A stretch of DNA of 5,019 nt from Thiosulfativibrio sp964387695 (GCA_964387695.1 CAYLXI010000102.1:1-5019); one strand, 5' to 3'. Positions 1 to 5,019 are shown, counted from the stretch's first letter. The notes: generated by a model not told the origin, from the sequence alone. Numbers and translations are program-made.

Positions 1-18
1 GCACACAACAAGAACAAT

Positions 19-55
19 AAAAAAGGGCTAAGTGAGTAATCACCTAGCCCTTTTT
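19..55 (-). terminator. Intrinsic terminator of the FliG-like gene pair
   Basis: A 15-pair stem (arms 21-35 and 40-54) with a 4-nt loop closes around GGGCTA/TAGCCC. On the minus strand the transcript ends in six T (24 down to 19). The only non-Watson-Crick position (31/44) is a G-U wobble in the minus transcript but an A-C mismatch in the plus transcript, so the structure suits the minus-strand genes better. The stem is flanked by A5 and T5 runs and could also act on plus-strand transcripts entering from the other side. It lies 18 bp beyond the stop codon of the gene at 74-547. Confidence 0.9.
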
Positions 56-83
56 CTCAGCCTAATTCTAACCTTAGTTATTA
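51..83 (-). repeat. Left copy of a perfect 33-bp inverted repeat
   Basis: The reverse complement of this segment occurs without mismatch at 4979-5011. Identity stops sharply on both sides. The copy covers the last codons and TAA stop of the minus-strand gene at 74-547, its short 3' spacer, and the T side of the terminator stem. It is too long to be chance in a 5-kb window. What it represents is discussed in the findings. Confidence 0.95.
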
Positions 84-547
84 GGTACTTCTTGAGCCAT
101 AATGCGTTTTTTATCTTGTACTGCTTTTTTAATATAAGGCACAACATGCTCCATATAAACACACGCTTGATGCTCACTAATGGCATTATAATCTTCATAA
201 TCCATTTTAAATTGCTGAGCACTTTGCCTAGATAGGTTTTTCATTACCTTCTTATAAAGACCATTTCCCTGTGATAAACGCACCAAGGTAACTAAGTGTT
301 CTGGCTTAATTTGAGATGCAAATTTTTGCACTACAATATCATCAACGGCTTTCATTTTTGAAGCCAAAGCTCTATATACAGCAATCTTCTTTTCTAAAAC
401 TTTCTTTTCTTCACTGCCTTGTACATTTAAATGTTTTTGAACAACATCGTGCAACCCTTTAACCACTTCAAGTGGTAGCTCTAAAGTTACAAGCCCTATT
501 TCTACAATATTCGTGTCACCTTCACCCTCTCTTGCGGCTATACCCAT
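74..547 (-). CDS. Small standalone FliG C-terminal-domain-like protein (copy 1)
   Basis: This encodes 157 residues. I chose the ATG at 547 rather than the upstream in-frame TTG at 559, because GGAG lies 6 nt before the ATG and the resulting N-terminus lines up with the paralogue at 598-1062. Residues 68-145 resemble the FliG C-terminal helical domain: VDDIVVQKF (68-76), then QIKPEHLVTLVRLSQGN, then MKNLSRQSAQQFKMDYED (102-119), where FliG has the LRNMSxRAAxxLxxDL helix. The charges of the FliG torque helix are only partly kept. Residues 13-40 (NIVEIGLVTLELPLEV...) form a beta-plus-helix segment shared with the paralogue that I do not recognise. There is no signal peptide or membrane segment. 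FliG itself is about 330 residues, so the N-terminal and most of the middle domains are absent. The fold assignment is fairly secure; a flagellar role is not supported, and the function is unknown. The MgtE N-terminal domain has a related fold and is the alternative. Confidence 0.75.
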   Translation of the reverse strand: MGIAAREGEGDTNIVEIGLVTLELPLEVVKGLHDVVQKHLNVQGSEEKKVLEKKIAVYRALASKMKAVDDIVVQKFASQIKPEHLVTLVRLSQGNGLYKKVMKNLSRQSAQQFKMDYEDYNAISEHQACVYMEHVVPYIKKAVQDKKRIMAQEVPNN

Positions 548-553
548 TTTCAA

Positions 554-557
554 CTCC
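554..557 (-). promoter_or_regulatory. Ribosome binding site deciding the start at 547
   Basis: On the minus strand GGAG is followed by 6 nt and then ATG (547-545). It overlaps the alternative TTG start at 559-557, so translation almost certainly begins at the ATG. Confidence 0.7.
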
Positions 558-566
558 AAATTTATT

Positions 567-585
567 TTAAGGAAGCGCTTAACAA
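567..585 (+). repeat. 19-bp segment repeated (17/19) at 4966-4984
   Basis: TTAAGGAAGCGCTTAACAA, in the gap between the two FliG-like genes, matches 4966-4984 in the same orientation except at two positions. It contains the 8-bp palindrome AAGCGCTT (573-580). It may be a degraded shared repeat or a chance match of AT-rich DNA. It lies close to the other matches between this locus and the window's right end. Confidence 0.5.
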
Positions 586-597
586 AGATTTAAACAG

Positions 598-1062
598 CTA
601 AATATAAACAGCTTCTTTTGCAGTAAATTCAATGTCTCCACTTTTCTCTAATTCAAACATTTTAATCACTATTCTACGAATTGCTTCTTTAACTGACGCA
701 GCATCAGGCAAAGGTGTTGTTTTAATATCTTCCTGCAATTGCTTTGCAAGCATAACCCCAACATTCCTTAAAGCTTTTTCTTCTAACTGAGGAGATTTAG
801 ATACTTGCATTAAGATCAATAAATCTTCATTTTTTATTTCTCTAATAAGTTTTTGCACACCAAAATCATCTAATTCATTCAAACGCAACCCTAGAGTGAT
901 ATAAGATTTTAAAACAGAATGCTTCTTACCAGATTCTAACGCGATTAAATGCTCCAGAGTTATATTAAGAAGCTCAACAGAAAAGTGATCCATTTTTATT
1001 GAAACAAAGCCAATATTTATCTGCCATTCATTTTCATGTATTTTTTTAATACCAACTTTCAT
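598..1062 (-). CDS. Small standalone FliG C-terminal-domain-like protein (copy 2)
   Basis: This encodes 154 residues and is the first gene of the minus-strand unit, 50 bp upstream of its paralogue. The FliG resemblance is stronger here. LDDFGVQKLIREIKNEDLL (64-82) matches the FliG pattern LDDxxxQxLLREVDxxxLxxAL, KALRNVGVMLAKQLQEDI (96-113) matches the xFLRNMSxRAAxxLxxDL helix, and PLPDAASVKEAIRRIVIKM...EKSGDIEF (117-146) matches the closing GPVRLSxVExxQxxIxxxxRRLxxxGEI segment. The N-terminal module (13-41, WQINIGFVSIKM...) aligns with residues 13-40 of copy 1. No signal peptide or membrane segment is present. The ATG at 1062 is preceded only by a weak AGAG. As in copy 1, the FliG N-terminal and most of the middle domain are missing and no flagellar genes are near. 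I infer a cytosolic protein-interaction role; the exact function is unknown. Confidence 0.8.
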   Translation of the reverse strand: MKVGIKKIHENEWQINIGFVSIKMDHFSVELLNITLEHLIALESGKKHSVLKSYITLGLRLNELDDFGVQKLIREIKNEDLLILMQVSKSPQLEEKALRNVGVMLAKQLQEDIKTTPLPDAASVKEAIRRIVIKMFELEKSGDIEFTAKEAVYI

Positions 1063-1087
1063 TATTTTTCTCTAATATTCATCATTC

Positions 1088-1135
1088 AGGTTTTACCCAA
1101 ATCCCTACATAGGAAATTGGGTTAATCATAAACCT
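1088..1135 (-). promoter_or_regulatory. Nested inverted repeat in the leader of the FliG-like pair
   Basis: The outer arms are AGGTTT (1088-1093) and AAACCT (1130-1135). The inner arms are ACCCAA (1095-1100) and TTGGGT (1117-1122). In the minus-strand transcript the inner stem can be extended by four pairs after a U-U mismatch, giving a hairpin with a 6-nt loop 26 nt upstream of the start codon at 1062. It could be an RNA leader structure or a regulator site. No T-run follows, so it is not an ordinary terminator. Confidence 0.4.
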
Positions 1136-1141
1136 AGCAAA

Positions 1142-1170
1142 TTCACTGCCAATTTTATATTATATATACT
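1142..1170 (+). promoter_or_regulatory. Predicted sigma-70 promoter of the methyltransferase operon
   Basis: The -35 TTCACT (1142-1147) and -10 TATACT (1165-1170) are separated by 17 bp. Transcription would start near 1177, leaving a short leader of about 29 nt. That leader has no recognisable Shine-Dalgarno sequence before the ATG at 1206. Confidence 0.5.
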
Positions 1171-1181
1171 AGCTAACTCAA
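1154..1181 (-). promoter_or_regulatory. Predicted sigma-70 promoter of the FliG-like pair
   Basis: On the minus strand TTGAGT (1181-1176) and TATAAA (1159-1154) are separated by 16 bp. A TATAAT also lies at 1164-1159, but no matching -35 is properly spaced for it. This promoter is interleaved with the divergent plus-strand promoter at 1142-1170, so the two probably compete for polymerase. The transcript would carry a leader of about 85 nt containing the nested inverted repeat at 1088-1135. Confidence 0.5.
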
Positions 1182-1205
1182 AATCATGAAATATAAATAA
1201 ATAAA

Positions 1206-2390
1206 ATGAAACTCATAAAAACACTACCAGAACCCAATAAAATTGCTAAACAACATAGTAAGCAGTTAAGTTTAAAAATACAAAAGCAACTTAAAAAACA
1301 AGGTCGTTTATCGTTTTCTAAATTTATGAGCATGGTTCTTTACACCCCCAACTTAGGATATTATGCTAATGGGCTTCCTAAAATTGGAGAAAAGGGCGAT
1401 TTTATTACCGCACCAGAAGTCTCCTCTATTTTTTCATCCTGCCTAGCCAGGCAAGCAAAACAAGTTTTAGAAACTTTAGATTCTCCCAACATTATTGAAT
1501 TTGGTGCAGGACTAGGAACCATGGCAAAAGACATTTTATTAGAGCTTCAAGATAAAATAAACATTGAAAATTACTTCATTATTGAACTCAGTTCTGAGCT
1601 TAAAACCAAGCAACAAGATACTCTAAAACAGAGCTTACCCTCAGAAACTTTCGCCAAAATCATTTGGCTAGACCAACTTCCTAAAAACCCAATTGAGGCC
1701 GTTGTTTTAGCAAACGAAGTCTTAGATGCCATGCCCGTAGAACGCATTAGGCTTGAAAATGATCATTCTTTAGTAGCCGAAGTTGTTTTCAATGAAAAAT
1801 CCCAAACATTCAACTGGGATTATCAACGCATTAATGATAAAAAACTACAATACTTTGCTGACCAGCTTGTTAATGCCATCGGCATGCCAGCTAAGGGCTG
1901 TTACGAAACAGAAATTAATCTTAACATTCAACCTTGGCTAAATTCTATAAGTGACTGTTTGTCTAAAGGACTGGTTTTATTAATAGACTATGGCTATACT
2001 CGCCAGGAGTATTATCAGCCAGCTCGAACCATGGGAACACTAAGATGTCACTATCAACACTTGGCACACGACAATCCTTTCTTTTATCCTGGATTACAAG
2101 ATATTACAGCTCACATTGACTTTACCGAAGTAGCAGAGTCTGGATTTAGCGCTGGTTTTAAAATAGCAGGTTTTACCACCCAAGCACATTTTTTGATGGG
2201 AAGTGGACTATTAGAAATGTCAGCAAATATAGAAGACAATGTTTCAAAACAACTTAAAATTGCACAAGAAATTAAAACTTTAACTATGCCCAATGAAATG
2301 GGCGAAACTTTTAAAGTTATCGCCCTTACTAAAGATTATGACAAAACTTTAATCGGCTTTTCAACCCGTGATTTACGCCATACATTATGA
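1206..2390 (+). CDS. MidA/NDUFAF7-family class I SAM-dependent methyltransferase (COG1565)
   Basis: This encodes 394 residues, the usual length for the family. Family landmarks in order are LSFSKFMSMVLYTPNLGYY (35-53), GDFITAPE (64-71), the SAM-binding glycine loop IIEFGAGLGTMA (96-107), the acidic strand YFIIELS (123-129), LANEVLDAMPVERI (168-181), LLIDYGY (258-264), the TMGTLRCHYQH segment (275-285), HIDFT (303-307) and the closing MGETFKVIALTK (365-376). The mitochondrial homologue NDUFAF7 dimethylates an arginine of the complex I subunit NDUFS2. In bacteria the substrate is not firmly established, so a complex I link is inference. The protein is cytosolic with no signal peptide. The ATG has no Shine-Dalgarno; a five-codon ATG...TAA (1186-1200) sits just upstream out of frame. 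It heads the operon, 59 bp before uppP. Confidence 0.9.
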   Translation: MKLIKTLPEPNKIAKQHSKQLSLKIQKQLKKQGRLSFSKFMSMVLYTPNLGYYANGLPKIGEKGDFITAPEVSSIFSSCLARQAKQVLETLDSPNIIEFGAGLGTMAKDILLELQDKINIENYFIIELSSELKTKQQDTLKQSLPSETFAKIIWLDQLPKNPIEAVVLANEVLDAMPVERIRLENDHSLVAEVVFNEKSQTFNWDYQRINDKKLQYFADQLVNAIGMPAKGCYETEINLNIQPWLNSISDCLSKGLVLLIDYGYTRQEYYQPARTMGTLRCHYQHLAHDNPFFYPGLQDITAHIDFTEVAESGFSAGFKIAGFTTQAHFLMGSGLLEMSANIEDNVSKQLKIAQEIKTLTMPNEMGETFKVIALTKDYDKTLIGFSTRDLRHTL

Positions 2391-2443
2391 AATATTTACA
2401 CAGAAGAGTACGACTCAAATTTATACTTAGAAAGAGAATATAA
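2387..2443 (+). CDS. Possible 18-residue basic small protein (uncertain)
   Basis: An ATG overlaps the stop of the methyltransferase gene in an ATGA arrangement and opens 18 codons ending in TAA, 6 bp before the uppP start. The peptide is strongly basic (MKYLHRRVRLKF...) with scattered hydrophobic residues. The start-stop overlap is typical of translational coupling, but the ORF is short enough to be chance and has no clear ribosome binding site of its own. If translated, it could carry ribosomes towards the weakly marked uppP start. I do not recognise it. Confidence 0.2.
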   Translation: MKYLHRRVRLKFILRKRI

Positions 2444-2449
2444 AAAAAC

Positions 2450-3217
2450 ATGGATATTTTTCAAGCTGCCATATTAGGCATTATTGAAGGGCTTACCGAG
2501 TTCCTTCCTATTTCATCAACAGGCCACTTAATTATTGCTAGCCAATGGATGGGAATAGAAGAAACCGAACAGAACAAAGCCTTTAAAGTGATTATTCAAG
2601 TGGCAGCAATTTTAGCTATTTTTTCTCACTACAAAGAAAAATTTCACATCAAGCATTTTCGCTTATGGATTAATGTTGCGGTTGCCTTTGTGCCTATCGG
2701 GATCATGGGCTTTTTATTTCACGAACAAATAAAAGCCCTTTTTACTTTAGAAACAGTCGCTTGGCTATTTATTATTGGTGGAGTAATATTTTTAATTATG
2801 GAAAGGTTTTATGACAACAACCAAAACCGAGTGCAAAACATTGACAACATCAGCTTATCCCAATCTATTTGGATAGGACTTGCACAAATGCTTGCTCTGA
2901 TTCCTGGTGCTAGCCGTGCTGGTGCGTCTATTGTGGGCGGTATTGTTGTTGGACTAGACCGTAAAACTTCTGCTGAATTTTCCTTTTTGCTTGCCCTGCC
3001 TGTTTTACTTGCGGCATCAAGTTTTGATTTAATTAAAAACTATTCTGAATTTGCTGGTAGCTCTTGGATGCCGTTGCTGGTTGGATTTATTATGTCCTAC
3101 ATTGCGGCTTACTTTACTATGAAAGTTTTTCTAAAATTTCTTGAACGATTTACCTTTAATGCCTTTGGAATTTACCGAATCGTATTTGGTAGCGTTCTTC
3201 TTATTTGGTTTGTTTAG
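2450..3217 (+). CDS. uppP: Undecaprenyl-diphosphate phosphatase (UppP/BacA family)
   Basis: This 255-residue multi-spanning inner-membrane protein dephosphorylates undecaprenyl diphosphate to the monophosphate. That recycles the lipid carrier for peptidoglycan and other envelope polymers, and overexpression of the family confers bacitracin resistance. Both signature motifs are present: EGLTEFLPISSTGHL (13-27), with Glu13, Glu17, Ser23 and His26, and IPGASRAGAS (151-160), with the essential arginine at 156. The second motif is usually PGxSRSGAT; here the serine after Arg is Ala157 and the final Thr is Ser160. SAEFSFLLALPV (174-185) is also typical. About eight hydrophobic helices are visible and the length is close to the family norm (about 265-275). 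The ATG at 2450 has only a distant AGAG upstream. The gene ends 7 bp before nnr. Confidence 0.95.
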   Translation: MDIFQAAILGIIEGLTEFLPISSTGHLIIASQWMGIEETEQNKAFKVIIQVAAILAIFSHYKEKFHIKHFRLWINVAVAFVPIGIMGFLFHEQIKALFTLETVAWLFIIGGVIFLIMERFYDNNQNRVQNIDNISLSQSIWIGLAQMLALIPGASRAGASIVGGIVVGLDRKTSAEFSFLLALPVLLAASSFDLIKNYSEFAGSSWMPLLVGFIMSYIAAYFTMKVFLKFLERFTFNAFGIYRIVFGSVLLIWFV

Positions 3218-3219
3218 GA
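3216..3219 (+). promoter_or_regulatory. Ribosome binding site of nnr
   Basis: AGGA, overlapping the uppP stop codon, lies 5 nt before the ATG at 3225. It fixes that start against an in-frame ATG at 3141 inside uppP, and suggests that nnr translation is coupled to termination of uppP. Confidence 0.75.
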
Positions 3220-3224
3220 AAAAA

Positions 3225-4697
3225 ATGATCCCTTACTACAACTCTCAACAAAGCCAAGATATTGACAAGTTTGCCATAGAACAACAAGGCACACCTGGTA
3301 TTTTGCTAATGAAACGAGCGGCCTTTTTTGCCCTTGAAACTCTCCATAATATTTGGTTAAATGCCAAGCATATTCATATCATCTGTGGCACAGGGAAGAA
3401 TGCAGGAGATGGTTATCTACTTGGTCAGCTTGCCTATCTAGCTGGCTATGAAGTAAGCTTGAGCCAGATTGGCTTTACTCATAAGATAAAGGGCGACACT
3501 CTCACCGCATTGCATGAGCTGGTAGATGTTGGACTAAACCCCTACCCTTTAACAGCTAAATCCCTTAACCAAGCCGATGTGTTAGTTGATGCCGTGTTTG
3601 GTACAGGACTAAACCGCCCAGTTACCGACACCCTTGCCGAGCAGTTTAACCTAATTAATCAAGCGAATAAACCCGTGTTAGCACTAGATATTCCTAGTGG
3701 ACTAGACGCCAACACTGGCAATGTTTTAGGCACAGCAATTAAAGCAAATCATACCTGCACTTTTATCACCCGCAAAATAGGATTGGTAAGCTATTTGGGA
3801 GAAGAAACAGCTGGTAAAGTACATTTTAGTGATTTATTTATCGATTCAAAATCTCTTAACAGCCAAAAACCCCTCGCCCACAATCATTCTTTAAAATATT
3901 GGCTCAATAAAATACCTCAAAAAACTGCCTCTACACATAAAGGTTTAAATGGCACTGCCTATTTAATTGGCGGCAATAAAAACATGATGGGAGCCATTCA
4001 ACTTGCAGGAACTGCCTGCTTAAAAACTGGAGCAGGCCTGGTAAAAATAACCAGCCTAGAAGAGCATAATTTGCTTCTAACCCAGTCTCAACCAGAATTT
4101 ATGACCTACTGCTTAGAACAACTACCCCAACAACTTAAAGGAGCAAGTTGCTTGGCCATAGGCCCAGGGCTAGGTCAAGACCAGTGGGCTAAGCAGAGCT
4201 TTAAGCAAGCTATAGCGACCAGAGTTAACAAGGTAATGGATGCCGACGCACTTAACCTACTATCCAAACAGCCAGAGCCACCAGAACAACAAGCCAACTG
4301 GATACTCACCCCACATCCCAAAGAAGCTGCTAGACTGCTAAACACCACCACCGAAGAAATTCAAAGCAACCGCCCTCAAGCGGTACAAGATTTACAAAAA
4401 CAATATGGCGGAATTATCGCTCTAAAAGGTAATGGTACTCTAGTATTTGATGGCAAAAAAATGGAAGTTTGCACCGCTGGTAATGCTGGCATGGCAGTGG
4501 GTGGAATGGGAGATGTGTTAACTGGCACAATCCTTAGCTTACTCGCACAAGGACTCAGCCTATTTGATGCCGCTTGCCTAGGCGTATCACTGCATGCTCA
4601 TGCAGGTGATGCACTCGCCAACAAGCAGAATCAAGCCAGCGTGATTCCGTCAGATATTATATTAACTATAAACCAACTTTTAAGTTACAAGACCTAA
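3225..4697 (+). CDS. nnr: Bifunctional NAD(P)H-hydrate repair enzyme Nnr (epimerase + ADP/ATP-dependent dehydratase)
   Basis: This encodes 490 residues, a normal length for the two-domain fusion (E. coli about 515). The N-terminal NnrE (YjeF_N) domain, roughly 1-210, epimerises R- and S-NAD(P)HX. It shows IICGTGKNAGDGYLLG (52-67), DVLVDAVFGTGL (118-129) and LALDIPSGLDANTG (152-165). The C-terminal NnrD (ribokinase-like) domain, roughly 235-490, dehydrates S-NAD(P)HX using ADP or ATP. It shows KGLNGTAYLIGG (239-250), AGTACLKTGAGLV (261-273), AIGPGLG (311-317), DADAL (339-343), LTPHPKEAARLL (361-372) and AGNAGMAVGGMGDVLTG (418-434), with the catalytic Asp430. The epimerase loop reads GTGKNAGDG rather than the common GxGNNGGDG. 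The start at 3225 is preferred because of its AGGA and because the longer frame only adds residues translated from within uppP. In many gammaproteobacteria nnr is followed by tsaE; none is present in the 322 bp after it here. Confidence 0.95.
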   Translation: MIPYYNSQQSQDIDKFAIEQQGTPGILLMKRAAFFALETLHNIWLNAKHIHIICGTGKNAGDGYLLGQLAYLAGYEVSLSQIGFTHKIKGDTLTALHELVDVGLNPYPLTAKSLNQADVLVDAVFGTGLNRPVTDTLAEQFNLINQANKPVLALDIPSGLDANTGNVLGTAIKANHTCTFITRKIGLVSYLGEETAGKVHFSDLFIDSKSLNSQKPLAHNHSLKYWLNKIPQKTASTHKGLNGTAYLIGGNKNMMGAIQLAGTACLKTGAGLVKITSLEEHNLLLTQSQPEFMTYCLEQLPQQLKGASCLAIGPGLGQDQWAKQSFKQAIATRVNKVMDADALNLLSKQPEPPEQQANWILTPHPKEAARLLNTTTEEIQSNRPQAVQDLQKQYGGIIALKGNGTLVFDGKKMEVCTAGNAGMAVGGMGDVLTGTILSLLAQGLSLFDAACLGVSLHAHAGDALANKQNQASVIPSDIILTINQLLSYKT

Positions 4698-4699
4698 TT

Positions 4700-4752
4700 C
4701 ATAAAATGCAGAAGGTTATTAAACAATTACGATAAACCATTACCATTTTATG
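4700..4752 (+). repeat. Inverted repeat downstream of nnr
   Basis: CATAAAATG (4700-4708) and CATTTTATG (4744-4752) are perfect 9-bp inverted arms. Inside them GGTT (4714-4717) can pair with AACC (4735-4738). It begins 2 bp after the nnr stop codon. The stem is AT-rich and has no T-run directly after it, so it could be a weak terminator or a 3'-end protecting structure, but not a canonical intrinsic terminator. Confidence 0.45.
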
Positions 4753-4801
4753 TGCTTTATGCTATTTTAAAGGGCGGAAGATTTTAGCCTGTCTTAGAAA
4801 C

Positions 4802-4851
4802 TGTAAATCGTCGTTTGAAATGTACCATTCTTTTCGTTTAAAATGTACCCT
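4802..4851 (+). mobile_element. Possible IS21-family end with two transposase-binding repeats
   Basis: Two direct repeats, TCGTTTGAAATGTACCAT (4811-4828) and TCGTTTAAAATGTACCCT (4834-4851), match at 16 of 18 positions and are offset by 23 bp. A TGTAAATCG just before them (4802-4810) would fit an element tip beginning with TG. IS21-family ends typically carry such multiple repeats containing TGTACC, bound by the IstA transposase. The orientation would put the element body to the right. No istA reading frame begins before 5019, so this is either an element whose genes lie outside the window or a relic. The assignment rests on resemblance from memory and is tentative. Confidence 0.4.
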
Positions 4852-4978
4852 CTGACTTTCAAAAAGTTAAGTTATTATTATTTATTTATTTTAAAGTGGG
4901 TTTTTAGGGTGTTTTTTCGACCAAGGAGCAACTAAGAAAGTTTTTATTGTTATTTGTTGCTTAGCTTAAGGAAGAGCT
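4852..4978. other. AT-rich non-coding stretch with small repeats
   Basis: No convincing ORF, RNA gene or promoter is seen. The stretch holds a TTATTATTATTTATTTATTTT tract near 4871-4892 and a G3T-rich pair at 4898-4917. An AAGGAG at 4923-4928 is followed by no start codon at useful spacing. AGCAAC (4927-4932) and GTTGCT (4956-4961) could pair around an AT-rich loop. Confidence 0.5.
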
Positions 4979-4984
4979 TAATAA
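4966..4984 (+). repeat. Second copy of the 19-bp segment from 567-585
   Basis: TTAAGGAAGAGCTTAATAA matches 567-585 at 17 of 19 positions in the same orientation. It overlaps the start of the 33-bp inverted repeat copy by six bases. Its arms TTAAG and CTTAA (4966-4970 and 4977-4981) form a small dyad. Confidence 0.5.
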
Positions 4985-5011
4985 CTAAGGTTAGAATTAG
5001 GCTGAGAAAAA
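4979..5011 (+). repeat. Right copy of the perfect 33-bp inverted repeat
   Basis: It is identical, read on the plus strand, to the 3' end of the minus-strand gene at 74-547: the last codons (AAT AAC TAA) and the spacer up to the terminator. Here it is not preceded by the FliG-like coding sequence (in that frame only seven codons are open upstream before a TAG) and not followed by the terminator. It is therefore a displaced 3' fragment, an element end, or an assembly junction. Confidence 0.95.
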
Positions 5012-5019
5012 CGAGTCGC

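Noticed and set aside
32..235. Plus-strand ORF of 67 codons antisense to the first FliG-like gene
   Set aside because: Its composition is that of a shadow frame, it starts inside the terminator, and the opposite strand has a clear family match and ribosome binding site.
548..559. TTG start giving four extra residues to the first FliG-like protein
   Set aside because: The TTG overlaps the GGAG that serves the ATG at 547, and the shorter start aligns with the paralogue.
577..583. Integron attC core-like heptamer GCTTAAC
   Set aside because: It fits the RYYYAAC pattern, but no partner GTTRRRY core or attC hairpin is found at a suitable distance, and there is no cassette layout.
1186..1200. Four-residue upstream ORF before the methyltransferase
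   Set aside because: ATG AAA TAT AAA TAA lacks a ribosome binding site and is easily produced by chance in this AT-rich leader.
2111..2293. Minus-strand ORF of 60 codons within the methyltransferase gene
   Set aside because: It lies wholly inside a well-recognised gene and shows no family features or ribosome binding site.
2395..2427. Internal promoter before uppP (TTTACA and TATACT)
   Set aside because: The boxes are good individually, but the 21-bp spacing is too long for a normal sigma-70 promoter.
3141..3224. N-terminal extension of 28 codons for nnr inside uppP
   Set aside because: The extension is only the other frame of the uppP 3' end. The ATG at 3225 has a well-placed AGGA and begins where the NnrE family normally begins.

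Overview
This window is AT-rich bacterial chromosomal DNA. By the character of its proteins it is most likely from a gammaproteobacterium, possibly a low-GC marine or symbiotic lineage, but nothing in the sequence fixes the genus. It has two divergent transcription units and an AT-rich right-hand tail without genes. There are no RNA genes or CRISPR arrays.

Left unit (minus strand, about 20-1181). Two adjacent genes encode small paralogous proteins of 154 and 157 residues. Their C-terminal halves read clearly as the C-terminal helical domain of the flagellar motor switch protein FliG. Both lack the FliG N-terminal and most of the middle region and instead share a short N-terminal module that I do not recognise. 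No flagellar gene lies nearby. The unit ends in a strong intrinsic terminator and starts from a promoter that overlaps the promoter of the opposite unit.

Right unit (plus strand, about 1142-4697). This is a probable operon of three conserved housekeeping genes: a MidA/NDUFAF7-family (COG1565) SAM-dependent methyltransferase, the membrane undecaprenyl-diphosphate phosphatase UppP, and the bifunctional NAD(P)H-hydrate repair enzyme Nnr (epimerase plus dehydratase). The gaps are 59 and 7 bp. An 18-codon ORF starts on the stop codon of the methyltransferase gene and nearly fills the first gap. The methyltransferase (mitochondrial relatives act on respiratory complex I) and Nnr (repair of damaged NADH/NADPH) may both bear on NADH metabolism; UppP recycles the lipid carrier for peptidoglycan synthesis.

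Right tail (4698-5019). It holds an inverted repeat just after nnr, a pair of 18-bp direct repeats resembling the transposase-binding repeats at an IS21-family end, and then AT-rich DNA with no ORF. Its last part contains a perfect 33-bp inverted copy of the 3' end of the leftmost gene, so the window is nearly bracketed by an inverted repeat. Other short segments of the tail also resemble the FliG-like locus. This patchwork and the FliG-C-like pair are the most unusual features here.
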